Shown: one piece after another, positions 9,552 through 17,737 of the stretch
Position numbering within the stretch: the stretch's first letter is position 1
Layout: each line of letters begins with the position of its first letter
Source of the DNA: Bog-159 sp049516155
GTDB taxonomy: Bacteria; Acidobacteriota; Terriglobia; Bryobacterales; Bryobacteraceae
Assembly (NCBI GenBank): GCA_049516155.1
Contig: JBEKTJ010000007.1
Location: forward strand, 5,389 to 69,388
Direction: 5' to 3'
DNA: 64,000 nt
Notes under the pieces: generated by a model
Seen by the model: only the letters and a program-made list of their open reading frames with translations
What the model was told of the DNA's origin: nothing
The model's database searches: none
Translations under genes and position numbers: made by a program

Positions 9552-9890
9552 CTAAGCAAACCCCATAATGCGGGCCACCGCGCCGGTGACCTGGCGGTAA
9601 CGGGCCGACTCCCCGGCGAGGTGTTTGCGGCCATCGGGAGTCAGCTTATAGAAACGAGCGCGCCGATTGTTGGCCGAGAGGCCCCACTCACCCTCGATCA
9701 AGCCATTCAGCTCCAGCCGCTGGAGAGCCGGGTAAAGAGAGCCTTCTTCGACGCGCAGCAGATCGTCGGACAATTGCTGAATCAGTTGTGCGATCGCATA
9801 CCCATGCAGATGGCCCCGCATCAATATCTGGAGAACGATCATGTCCAGCGTACCGGGCAAAAGGTCGGCCTTCGGTTTCCCAGTTCCCAT
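9552..9890 (-). CDS. PadR-family transcriptional regulator
   Basis: 112 residues, the usual size for short PadR repressors. The winged-helix core is plain: LLPGTLDMIVLQIL, HGYAIAQLI, VEEGSLYPALQRLE and the wing with RRARFYKLT. Such proteins repress adjacent transporter genes and respond to small ligands; here the target is probably the ADOP permease 16 bases downstream. The start at 9890 was chosen because homology begins at MGTGKPKADLLPG; upstream codons are open but unlike the family. No clear Shine-Dalgarno is present. Confidence 0.9.
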   Translation of the reverse strand: MGTGKPKADLLPGTLDMIVLQILMRGHLHGYAIAQLIQQLSDDLLRVEEGSLYPALQRLELNGLIEGEWGLSANNRRARFYKLTPDGRKHLAGESARYRQVTGAVARIMGFA

Positions 9891-10220
9891 AGGATTTCTG
9901 ATTATGGAACGATAGAATTTCTTTCCGGTTAGGCGCAAATCCACAATTCTTTTAATCAGGCAGGCTTTAGGAACGACTGGCGAGCCGCCGTTCAGGAAGT
10001 GCCCCATTAGCGAATCGTCGGGGCGTAGCCTTGTTCCCGCCCGAAATGCCGGATGACGGTCCATTTGGAGAGATGCGCCTGGCGCCAGTCAAACGCTTGG
10101 ATTCTTGTCGAAACAAATGTTGTTTCCAGATGCACCAGGCTATTGACCCTAACAACCGCCAGGCGGTCCGGCCAGCCTTCCGGGAGCCAGTGCCGCCAGG
10201 ATCTCCTATAATCAAACTAC
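9891..10220. other. Intergenic region between padR and ttcA
   Basis: 330 bases between divergent genes. A CATAAT hexamer on the minus strand just before padR could be its -10. The last 27 bases belong to the right copy of the direct repeat. Otherwise nothing recognisable is seen. Confidence 0.5.
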
Positions 10221-10263
10221 GTGGAACTGGAAAAGACACTGCTGCGCAAGGTGGGCGAGGCTA
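10194..10263 (+). repeat. Right direct repeat: native ttcA 5' end
   Basis: 70 bases covering the upstream edge and first 14 codons of ttcA, repeated at 6779-6849. The open reading frame continues only from this copy, so this is the functional one. The distance between copies is about 3.4 kb and contains only the ADOP permease, PadR and non-coding DNA. Confidence 0.9.
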
Positions 10264-10991
10264 TACACCGCTTCAAGATGATCCGCGAAGGCGACCGGGT
10301 GGCCGTGGCGCTCTCGGGCGGCAAGGACTCCGTGACCCTGTTGGAAGCGCTGCTGCTGTTGGCCGAGCGGGCGCCCATCGATTTCTCGGTGTGCGCCTTC
10401 ACCGTGGAGCAGGGCAAGTTCCTGCGGCCCATTGAGCCGCTGGGCGAGTACCTGAAACAGCGCGGGGTGGATTGGACCTACTATCGGGATAAGCCGTCGC
10501 TGCGGCTGCTGGAAGAGCAGCCGGGCCATGGCTGCGACCTGTGCAGCCGCTATCGCCGGCGGGCGGTGTACGAAATTTGCTCGGGCCTGGGGGCCAATGT
10601 GATCGCCTTCGGGCACACCGCCGACGACTTTTGCGAGGCACTCCTGCGGAATGCGCTCTTCACCGGACGGCTGAGTGCGCTGCCGCCCATTACTTACTCG
10701 CGCGACCGGCAATTCCGGCTGATCCGTCCGCTGGTCTTTGTGACGGAAGATATCACCCGCGCGTATGCCGAGGCGCGCGCCGTGCCTTTGACGCCATGCG
10801 ATTGTTCCCTGCGCACGGGTACCGTGCGGCGGTCGTTGCGCGGGCTTTTCAGCGAGTTGGAGAAAGAGTATCCGCATTTGAAGGAGAACATGCTTTCGGC
10901 CATGGGGAACGTGGATACGAAGAGGTTGCTCGACCCGCGGCTGCTGGACATCGAGCGGCCGGAATTGTTCCCGATTTTGGAGGAGTCTTGA
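10221..10991 (+). CDS. ttcA: tRNA 2-thiocytidine biosynthesis protein TtcA-like
   Basis: 256 residues, GTG start. The PP-loop ATP pyrophosphatase motif SGGKDS is at residues 32-37. A CDLC pair (C106, C109) and the later cysteines C194 and C196 are placed as in TtcA, where three cysteines hold the iron-sulfur cluster used for thiolation of cytidine 32 in tRNA. The HTADD segment also matches the family. It acts in the cytoplasm on tRNA and stands alone on its strand; the 5' end is duplicated 3.4 kb upstream. A related TtcA-like thiolase with another target cannot be excluded. Confidence 0.85.
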   Translation: MELEKTLLRKVGEAIHRFKMIREGDRVAVALSGGKDSVTLLEALLLLAERAPIDFSVCAFTVEQGKFLRPIEPLGEYLKQRGVDWTYYRDKPSLRLLEEQPGHGCDLCSRYRRRAVYEICSGLGANVIAFGHTADDFCEALLRNALFTGRLSALPPITYSRDRQFRLIRPLVFVTEDITRAYAEARAVPLTPCDCSLRTGTVRRSLRGLFSELEKEYPHLKENMLSAMGNVDTKRLLDPRLLDIERPELFPILEES

Positions 10992-11350
10992 GGGTTCGCG
11001 TCGCGCCGCCCGTCACATCCCGGACTGGCTGCGCACTCCTTAGCGGGCAAATTGCACTCAGACTCAAGCAGAAGCGCGAAAGAGCAGATTATAAGGCGGT
11101 TTTATCTGCGCATAGAAGAGGACGTGCCGGAGGTCTTGAAGGACGTTCAAGACTTCACTTCGCGCCTCACCAAACTTCCCTTTCGGCGCCCCAACCCGTC
11201 GAGCGTGCGACAGTAGCGGCTAACGATCCAACGCCTTGCGCAGACCCTTTCAACAGGACCGGGATCGGAGACGCCGGAGCGGCGGAAGACAACGGATACT
11301 GAACCTGGTAGGGCAGCCTCCGGGCCTGTCTTCGGTCGTATACTTGGAGA
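10992..11350. other. Intergenic region after ttcA with a possible 54-codon frame
   Basis: 359 bases. In phase with the ttcA stop the frame stays open to a TAG at 11216. From a TTG at 11052 it would encode 54 residues including EQIIRRFYLRIEEDVPEVL and ending RRPNPSSVRQ, a composition that looks protein-like. No ATG or GTG and no ribosome site support it, so it may be the relic of a small gene. The remainder holds the promoter region of the next gene. Confidence 0.3.
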
Positions 11351-12805
11351 ATGAATCGGACATTCTCTTCATGGTGGCTGGCCGCGGCATTCGCGCTTGC
11401 CGGCACGCAGACGATCTCCGCGCAATTGGCGGCCACGCAGCCGAACATCGCGCATAGTATTATCAGGCCGCGTCCGGAGGCGCCTGGCAAACCCGATACC
11501 ACCGGCAGCACGAACCCCACGCTCCCCATCGTCTCCGTCGGTTCAAGCCTGACATGGGCCAGCACCAACGCGCCGGGCACTTTCACCACAAACACTACCT
11601 TCAGCTCGACGCCCCTGCTGGTCGATAACGGGGCGGCGGAGATCTGGCAGGTGCAGACGCCCACTGGCACGACCGGCGAGTGGGACGTATTCTATTTGAA
11701 AACCACCAATGGCGGCCCGCTGGCCGGCAACATCGACGCCTACTGGAGCATAACCGTCGCATTCACGCTCAATTGGGCTGTTTATAACGACGGCGTCGTC
11801 AACCAGTGGTTAGTGAACGGCACGCCTGTGAGCCCGTTGACCGACGGCATCGGCACCATCTGCTGCGCGGCGTTGACCAACCCGATCCTAACAGGCCCAA
11901 GCTACTACAACATGGGCAATGGGGCGCTGCCCGCCGGCCCCCAAACAGACTGGCAGGAGATATACGTACAACCCTATAGCCTCGTCTCGAACGGCGGCGT
12001 CGACCCAAGCACGGCGAACGAGTTCATCTTTGCCTTGCACTTCACGCTGCAAGAGCCCCTGCCGGTTGTCCAGGCGGCGGTCAGCGCCAGTGCGTTTGGA
12101 GAGTTCCCGACTTTCGCGCCCGGTTCCTGGATCGAAATCTACGGCACCAATCTGGCCGCGGCGGAGCAGACGTGGACTAGCGCCGATTTCAGCGGTGTAA
12201 TTGGACCAACCGCGCTGGGGGGAACCAGCGTGACCATCGGTGGCCAATCGGCTTTCATCGACTACGTCAGCCCATTACAGGTGAACGTGCAGGTGCCCGG
12301 AGGGGTGGGCACCGGCGCGCAAGAACTGGTCGTCACCACCGCGGCCGGCGCCAGCGCGCCCTTTGCGGTTACCGTGGATGCCACCATGCCGGGGTTGCTG
12401 GATCCGTCCAATTTCAACATCGCCGGAACCCAATACGTGGTGGCCCAGTTTGCCGACGGCAGCTACGTGCTGCCGCCCGGGGCCATCTCCGGTCTCACCT
12501 CGAAGCGCGCGCAGCCAGGCGATGAGATCGTAGTCTACGGAATCGGCTTCGGATTGGTCTCGCCGAACATTCCTCCGGGCCAGCTTGTCGAACTGAGCAA
12601 CACGCTGGCGGATACCTTCTCGATTTCGTTTGGCGGTACGCCGGCCGCGACGATTCCCTACGAGGGACTGGCGCCGAACTTTATGGGACTCTACCAGTTC
12701 AACGTGGTTGTGCCGACGGTCCCGGCCAGCGACACGACGCCTCTGACCTTTACGCTGGGTGGCGTCGCCGGCACGCAGACGCTGGCGATCGCCATAGGGA
12801 ACTGA
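11351..12805 (+). CDS. Secreted protein with Solibacter C-terminal domain (TIGR03437-like)
   Basis: 484 residues with an N-terminal signal peptide (FSSWWLAAAFALAGTQTISA). The first 240 residues are a unique beta-rich region. The C-terminal 230 residues have the signatures of the TIGR03437 domain, for example FAPGSWIEIYGTNLA, PLQVNVQVP, GDEIVVYGIGFG and GLYQFNVVVP. That domain is greatly expanded in Solibacter-like acidobacteria and found on extracellular proteins; its role is unknown. The family resembles tandem IPT/TIG folds. The gene is monocistronic. I cannot give a function for the N-terminal part. Confidence 0.85.
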   Translation: MNRTFSSWWLAAAFALAGTQTISAQLAATQPNIAHSIIRPRPEAPGKPDTTGSTNPTLPIVSVGSSLTWASTNAPGTFTTNTTFSSTPLLVDNGAAEIWQVQTPTGTTGEWDVFYLKTTNGGPLAGNIDAYWSITVAFTLNWAVYNDGVVNQWLVNGTPVSPLTDGIGTICCAALTNPILTGPSYYNMGNGALPAGPQTDWQEIYVQPYSLVSNGGVDPSTANEFIFALHFTLQEPLPVVQAAVSASAFGEFPTFAPGSWIEIYGTNLAAAEQTWTSADFSGVIGPTALGGTSVTIGGQSAFIDYVSPLQVNVQVPGGVGTGAQELVVTTAAGASAPFAVTVDATMPGLLDPSNFNIAGTQYVVAQFADGSYVLPPGAISGLTSKRAQPGDEIVVYGIGFGLVSPNIPPGQLVELSNTLADTFSISFGGTPAATIPYEGLAPNFMGLYQFNVVVPTVPASDTTPLTFTLGGVAGTQTLAIAIGN

Positions 12806-12877
12806 TTGGATCGCGCCCACGCTGGGATGCGATACCGATGGGCTCTCTAGCCGCGCAGCAACTGCGAGCTATCTTGT

Positions 12878-13639
12878 TTATATTAAACAACTTGGGATTT
12901 GACTGTCCAATAGCTGCCACGGCCAGGTCACATCCCGCCAGGCTGGGCCGGGATCGATCAATTCGACTAAGTCGATCAAGTCTGCGCTGCCGTACTCGTG
13001 TTTGACCCGTTGCAGGTAATTCTTATTACTGTCGAACTCCCGCGGCATTCGTCCCAGCCGCTTCGCCCCGAACCACTGCCGATCGCGATGCAACGGGTCC
13101 ACAATCTCGCCGCCGCGCACGATCATCGCGTCATACTGCACGCTGGCCGCCGCAAACGCCTCGATGGCCGGTTGCCTCGCGGGATCGCCGCTGCCGAAGA
13201 ACCGGAACCGCCCCTCGGCCAGCCGCAGACCGCAGGCGATCAAGTAGAATCGCAGCGCCTTGAACTTCCAACTCACCGCCCCCACACGCGACGGCCACTC
13301 GCCATAACGCCGATGGAAACACAGCATCGAAAAGAACAGGTTCTCGAAGCTGTCGCGCCCGAACCGCTCCAGCAACACCGCATCGCCGCTCCCCGCGAAG
13401 CCCGCCGATCGGGCATATTCCAGCATGCCGTCCGCCTCCGAATTGCCGATCTCGGGCGGAAGCTGGGGGCGCGACCGGCCGCCGCTCAACGCCAGCGCCC
13501 CGTAACCCTCCTCCGCGAAGATACGAAATGCATCGCGTACGTGCGTCTCGTAAAGCCGGTCTTCGTTCTGATGCCCTCCATGCCAGCGGCCACCCTGATA
13601 GATGGCATGCCCGGCCAGCATCAACAGACCGCCGTTCAT
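12878..13639 (-). CDS. DUF218/YdcF-like protein coupled to glmS
   Basis: 253 residues. Patterns LAGHAIYQGG, ALSGGRSRP, GNSEADGM and ERFGRDSFENLFF resemble the DUF218 (ElyC/SanA/YdcF) superfamily, in particular the variant also known from fungi with a conserved DSFEN and SWKFK segment. No signal peptide or membrane helix is visible, so it is probably cytoplasmic. The ATG at 13639 overlaps the glmS stop (ATGA), which implies coupled translation. Members of the wider family act near the cell envelope, and coupling to amino-sugar synthesis would fit, but no reaction can be named. Confidence 0.6.
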   Translation of the reverse strand: MNGGLLMLAGHAIYQGGRWHGGHQNEDRLYETHVRDAFRIFAEEGYGALALSGGRSRPQLPPEIGNSEADGMLEYARSAGFAGSGDAVLLERFGRDSFENLFFSMLCFHRRYGEWPSRVGAVSWKFKALRFYLIACGLRLAEGRFRFFGSGDPARQPAIEAFAAASVQYDAMIVRGGEIVDPLHRDRQWFGAKRLGRMPREFDSNKNYLQRVKHEYGSADLIDLVELIDPGPAWRDVTWPWQLLDSQIPSCLI

Positions 13640-15489
13640 TCGACGGTCACGCTCTTGGCCAGGTTGCGCGGCTGATCCACATCGCATCCGCGCCGCACCG
13701 CGATGTGATACGCCAGAAGCTGCAGCGGCACAATCTCCAAAATGGGCGCCAGCAGCTCGTTCGCCGCCGGAATCTCGATCACATGGTCGGCAGTCTTGCG
13801 CGCGTCTTCGTCGCCCTCAGTCGATATCGCCACCACCGTGCCCTCGCGCGCCTTCACTTCCTGGATATTCGAAAGCGTCTTCTCATACAGCACGCGGCTC
13901 TCCTCGCTCGCAGGATCGCGCGTAGCCAGCACGACCACCGGCAGATTCTCGTCGATCAGCGCGTTCGGCCCGTGCTTCATCTCGCCCGCCGGATACCCTT
14001 CCGCGTGAATGTAGGAAATCTCCTTCAGCTTCAGCGCCCCCTCCAGCGCGATCGGGAAATGTACGCCGCGTCCCAAAAACAAAAAGTCGCCGGCGCGGAA
14101 CAGCTTGCGCGCCAGCTCTTCGTAGACCGCATCGTGCGCCAGCACCGTTTCCAGCTTGCCCGGAATGTGGATCAAGTCGTCCACCAGCGCGCGCGACGCG
14201 GCCGCATCCAGCGCGCCCCGCGCCTGCCCCAGATACATCGCCAAAATAAAAAGGGCCGTCAACTGGCAGGTGAACGCCTTGGTGGATGCCACCCCGATCT
14301 CCGGCCCCGCGTGCGTCAGGATAGCGCCCGCCGCCTCGCGCGTGATCATCGAGCCGATCACATTGCAGATGGCCAGCGTCTTCGATCCCTTCTGCTTGGC
14401 CTCCCGCTGCGCCGCCAGCGTGTCGGCCGTCTCGCCTGATTGCGAAATCACCACCGTCAGCGTGCCCGCATCCACCAGCGGATCGCGATACCGGAATTCG
14501 CTGCCGTAATCCACTTCCACTGGCATGCGCGCCAGCTTCTCGATCATGAATTTGCCGCACAGCGCCGCGTGCCAACTCGTGCCGCAGGCGATGATCTTCA
14601 ACTGCCGGAATTCGCGGAACTCCGCGGGCGTGATCTCCATTTCGTCCAGAAAAATCTGTCCGCTTTCCTGGCTCACGCGCCCCAGCGTAGTGTCCCGTAC
14701 GGCCCGCGGCTGCTCAAAAATCTCCTTGAGCATGAAGTGTTTGTAGCCGCCCTTTTCGGCCATGATGGGGTCCCACAGAATATGGGTTACCTGCCGGGTC
14801 ACCGGGCAGCCGCCGAAGTCGCTAAGCCGCACGCCGTCCGCCGTCAGCACCGCCAGGTCGCCATCCGCCAGGAAGTACATGTCGCGCGTGTGCGGCAGAA
14901 TAGCGGGCACATCCGACGCCACGAAATACTCGTGGTCGCCCAGTCCGATCACCACTGGCGGCCCCAAACGCACTGCCACGATCTTGTTTGGATCGGTGCG
15001 CGCGATCGCCACCAGCGCGAAGACCCCAGTGATCTCCTTCACTGCCGCGCGCACCGCCTCTTCCAAGTTCCCGTGGAAGTGCTTCTCCACCAGGTGCGCG
15101 ATGATCTCGGTATCGGTCTGGGTCTTGAACGTGTGGCCTTCGGCCTGCAACTGCTGCTTCAAGGCCAGATAGTTTTCGACGATGCCGTTGTGTACCACCA
15201 CGATGTCGCCGGTGCAATCGCGGTGCGGATGCGCATTTTCCTCGGTGGGGCGGCCGTGCGTGGCCCAGCGCGTATGCCCGATGCCGTACGAGCCATCCAC
15301 AGGGTTCAGCCGGATGGCTTCTTCCAAATTGCGCAGCTTGCCGGACGCGCGCCGCACGGCGAGCTGAGCGTCATCGCAATATACCGCTAGCCCGGCCGAA
15401 TCGTAGCCGCGATACTCGAGGCGCTTCAGGCCCTCCAATATGATAGGAACCGCTTTGCGGTTTCCAATGTATCCCACGATGCCGCACAT
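13636..15489 (-). CDS. glmS: Glutamine-fructose-6-phosphate aminotransferase
   Basis: 617 residues, normal length. Cys2 follows the initiator (MCGIVGYIG) as the N-terminal nucleophile of the glutaminase domain; residues 1-240 are the class II amidotransferase, followed by two SIS domains (ISQSGETADT and the second near GRGVHFPIALEGALKL) and the C-terminal KSVTVE. It makes glucosamine-6-phosphate, the first step of UDP-GlcNAc supply for peptidoglycan. No glmS ribozyme-like sequence is seen in the short upstream region. The gene is first in an operon with the DUF218-like gene. Confidence 0.97.
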   Translation of the reverse strand: MCGIVGYIGNRKAVPIILEGLKRLEYRGYDSAGLAVYCDDAQLAVRRASGKLRNLEEAIRLNPVDGSYGIGHTRWATHGRPTEENAHPHRDCTGDIVVVHNGIVENYLALKQQLQAEGHTFKTQTDTEIIAHLVEKHFHGNLEEAVRAAVKEITGVFALVAIARTDPNKIVAVRLGPPVVIGLGDHEYFVASDVPAILPHTRDMYFLADGDLAVLTADGVRLSDFGGCPVTRQVTHILWDPIMAEKGGYKHFMLKEIFEQPRAVRDTTLGRVSQESGQIFLDEMEITPAEFREFRQLKIIACGTSWHAALCGKFMIEKLARMPVEVDYGSEFRYRDPLVDAGTLTVVISQSGETADTLAAQREAKQKGSKTLAICNVIGSMITREAAGAILTHAGPEIGVASTKAFTCQLTALFILAMYLGQARGALDAAASRALVDDLIHIPGKLETVLAHDAVYEELARKLFRAGDFLFLGRGVHFPIALEGALKLKEISYIHAEGYPAGEMKHGPNALIDENLPVVVLATRDPASEESRVLYEKTLSNIQEVKAREGTVVAISTEGDEDARKTADHVIEIPAANELLAPILEIVPLQLLAYHIAVRRGCDVDQPRNLAKSVTVE

Positions 15490-15506
15490 AGCTTTTATTA
15501 TAGGCG
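15490..15506 (-). promoter_or_regulatory. TATAAT box 7 bases before glmS ATG
   Basis: Minus-strand TATAAT followed by AAAAGCT and then the ATG at 15489. If this is the -10, transcription would begin at or next to the start codon and the mRNA would be leaderless; no Shine-Dalgarno is present. No convincing -35 hexamer is found upstream. Confidence 0.45.
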
Positions 15507-15557
15507 GGCACCTTCGAAAAACAGCCTCACTAACTAAAGTATTGAACTTGCGAAGGC

Positions 15558-17240
15558 TCAGCGGCTGGGTAGCCGGGTTTCTCCCGCCTGCTCCGTGATC
15601 GTTAGAATCCGGTCGGCCGGCACGTCGTGCAGAGTCTGACGAACGCGGCTGGGCCAGGTGATTTCGATTTCTTTCACTATCTTCGACGGCCCCAACCCGA
15701 AGTGCACGCGCGGGTCGCTCGAGCAGGCGTAGCCGGTGCTGGTGGTGGCGTGGTTGTACTGCACGCCCGCGTCGGTGGTCACGCGCACCTGCGCACCCAG
15801 TCCCATGCGATTGCTTTTCACGCCCACCAGCTTCAGCAGAATCCAATGATTGCCGTTCGACGAAATGTTGTGGAAGTATTGCGCCTTGTCGTTCAGCACG
15901 CTGACCACGGCGTCCAAGCGGCCGTCGTTATCCAGATCTCCAAACGCCATTCCGCGATGCGGCGCGGGGCTCTGGAAACCGGCGCCGGCGCCATCGCTAA
16001 CATCCTGGAATTTTCCGTTTCCCAAGTTGCGCAGCACCGAATTGGGTTCTTCCGGTTTGCGCAGCGACATCAAGGCAATATTGTCGAGCGCGTGCCCGCG
16101 CACCACCAGCAAGTCTTTCCAGCCGTCGTTGTCGAAGTCGGCTATCCCATTCGACCAGCCCGACATGGGGCGGGTGATGGCGCCCACACCTGAGGAAGCG
16201 GTGATTTCCGCAAAATCCCCTGCGCGGCGATTCTTGAATAAAGGAAAAGTCTCGCCCTCGAAGGCGGTCACCCAGAGGTCGTCGTAACCGTCGTTGTCGA
16301 TGTCCCGGAAATCGGCGCCCATGCCCGAGATGTAAGCGCCGGACTCGGGATAGGCGACTCCAGTCTGCAGCGCGACCTCCTGGAATTTCTTGCCGCCCAG
16401 GTTGTGGAAGAGCATATTCGGCGCATTATCGTTGGCCACGAAGACGTCCGTGAACCCGTCGTGATCGTAATCCGCAAAGGCTACCCCCATCCCCTTGCCG
16501 CGGATCTGGGCGATGCCCATCGCGGCCGATACGTCGGTGAACGTGCCGTTTCCGTTGTTGTGGTAAAGCGTGTTCGGAAGGGGAGCGTAGTTCTTGGGGT
16601 GGCAGTAGGCGCGCACGTTCGGATTGGGGCCGCAGAATGGGTCCTTGTTGACTTGCCATTTGCAATAGTTCGAGACGAATAGGTCCAGCCGGCCGTCGTT
16701 ATCGTAGTCGAACCAGCCGGCGGCGACAGCCCACATCTTATTGCCGTCAAGGGTACCGCCGCCCACACCGGCCTTCTCGGTGACATCGGTGAACGTGCCA
16801 TCGTGGTTGTTATGAAGAAGCTGGTTTCGGGTGACATTGGCCAGGAAGATGTCCGGCCAGCCGTCGTTATCGTAGTCTCCGATCGCGACCCCCATACCGT
16901 AGCCTTGGCCCTTCACGCCCGCTTTCTCGGTGACGTCGGTGAAGGTGCCGTCATGGTTGTTGTGGAATAGACGATTCCAGTATTTAGGCGACTCTTTGCG
17001 TAGCGATGGAATGGCCGCGCCGTTGACAAAGTAGATATCGAGGAAGCCGTCGTTATCGTAATCGAGCAGGGCCACGCCGGCCAGCATCGTCTCGGGCAGG
17101 TTCTTGTTCGGTGTGGGACAACTGTCGGCGATGAAGCGCAGGCCCGCACGCTCCGCGATTTCTTCGAATGCGATAGGTCCGAGTGTAGCGGCGGCCCCGG
17201 CCAGGACCGGCGCAAAAAGCGCGAATATTCCCCATCGCAT
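15558..17240 (-). CDS. Secreted FG-GAP/VCBS-repeat protein with ASPIC/UnbV domain (CRTAC1-like)
   Basis: 560 residues with a signal peptide (MRWGIFALFAPVLAGAAA). At least seven calcium-loop repeats of the DYDNDG type occur (for example LLDYDNDGFLDIYFVNG and IADFDNDGWKDLLVV), predicting an integrin-like beta-propeller. The last 90 residues contain an ASPIC/UnbV domain (GNHWILLKLVG to ITWPSRVRQTL). Such proteins are extracellular or periplasmic; their biochemical role is unknown. The start at 17240 was preferred because it begins the signal peptide; an in-frame start at 17309 would add 23 residues before it. The gene is separated from glmS by 68 bases. Confidence 0.85.
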   Translation of the reverse strand: MRWGIFALFAPVLAGAAATLGPIAFEEIAERAGLRFIADSCPTPNKNLPETMLAGVALLDYDNDGFLDIYFVNGAAIPSLRKESPKYWNRLFHNNHDGTFTDVTEKAGVKGQGYGMGVAIGDYDNDGWPDIFLANVTRNQLLHNNHDGTFTDVTEKAGVGGGTLDGNKMWAVAAGWFDYDNDGRLDLFVSNYCKWQVNKDPFCGPNPNVRAYCHPKNYAPLPNTLYHNNGNGTFTDVSAAMGIAQIRGKGMGVAFADYDHDGFTDVFVANDNAPNMLFHNLGGKKFQEVALQTGVAYPESGAYISGMGADFRDIDNDGYDDLWVTAFEGETFPLFKNRRAGDFAEITASSGVGAITRPMSGWSNGIADFDNDGWKDLLVVRGHALDNIALMSLRKPEEPNSVLRNLGNGKFQDVSDGAGAGFQSPAPHRGMAFGDLDNDGRLDAVVSVLNDKAQYFHNISSNGNHWILLKLVGVKSNRMGLGAQVRVTTDAGVQYNHATTSTGYACSSDPRVHFGLGPSKIVKEIEITWPSRVRQTLHDVPADRILTITEQAGETRLPSR

Positions 17241-17332
17241 CAAACTAAAGAATAGCGTAGTGGGTCGAGTGTTCCGGTACTCCCAGCCTTGCTCCTCAGA
17301 ACCGCCCACGATAGAATCGAGAGATCGCCAAC

Positions 17333-17737
17333 TTGGTCAAGAACAATCTAGTGATCGCATACCTGCTACTGGTGGGCGTGCCGGTAATGGGTCTGCTCGG
17401 CATTCTGGAGGCCGGGCGAGGCATTCCTGCGCCGCTCTCCATCGCGGGCGATTGGGCCATTGAGTTCAGTCCCGCGGCGCACTGCGGTGCCTTACTACGC
17501 CAGCCGGGGTTCACCATTTCCCAATCGGGCACCGAGGCGCTCGTCACCTTGAACGATGGGCGCGCCACCACGCTCGAGGGCACCGTCAACGGCGGCGTTT
17601 TGACGGCCAAATCCATGACGGCAAGCATCGCGGGCAAGCAGGGAGCGCGTACCCTGGAAGGCACTATGCAGTTCGACGGCTGCGCGCCGGTGGCCTTCCG
17701 GGCCGTTCGCCTGGCTCCGAAAAAGGGAGGCGAATGA
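17333..17737 (+). CDS. Small membrane-anchored protein preceding a Kef-like antiporter
   Basis: 134 residues. One N-terminal hydrophobic helix (LVIAYLLLVGVPVMGLLGIL) is followed by a compact beta-rich domain of about 100 residues with two cysteines. The proposed TTG start follows GAGAGA; a GTG at 17351 is the alternative. The last codons overlap the next gene (ATGA) and its ribosome site GGGAGG lies inside this gene, so the two proteins are co-made. The domain resembles small lipocalin-like exported proteins common in acidobacteria, but I do not recognise a family. Confidence 0.6.
   Translation: MVKNNLVIAYLLLVGVPVMGLLGILEAGRGIPAPLSIAGDWAIEFSPAAHCGALLRQPGFTISQSGTEALVTLNDGRATTLEGTVNGGVLTAKSMTASIAGKQGARTLEGTMQFDGCAPVAFRAVRLAPKKGGE

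Noticed and set aside
6779..10263. Interpretation of the 70-bp repeats as ordinary target-site duplication of an insertion sequence
   Set aside because: Far too long for an IS target duplication, and no transposase lies within; a recombinational duplication is more likely.
15490..15557. Possible glmS ribozyme upstream of glmS
   Set aside because: Only 68 bases separate glmS from its neighbour and none of the ribozyme core is visible.
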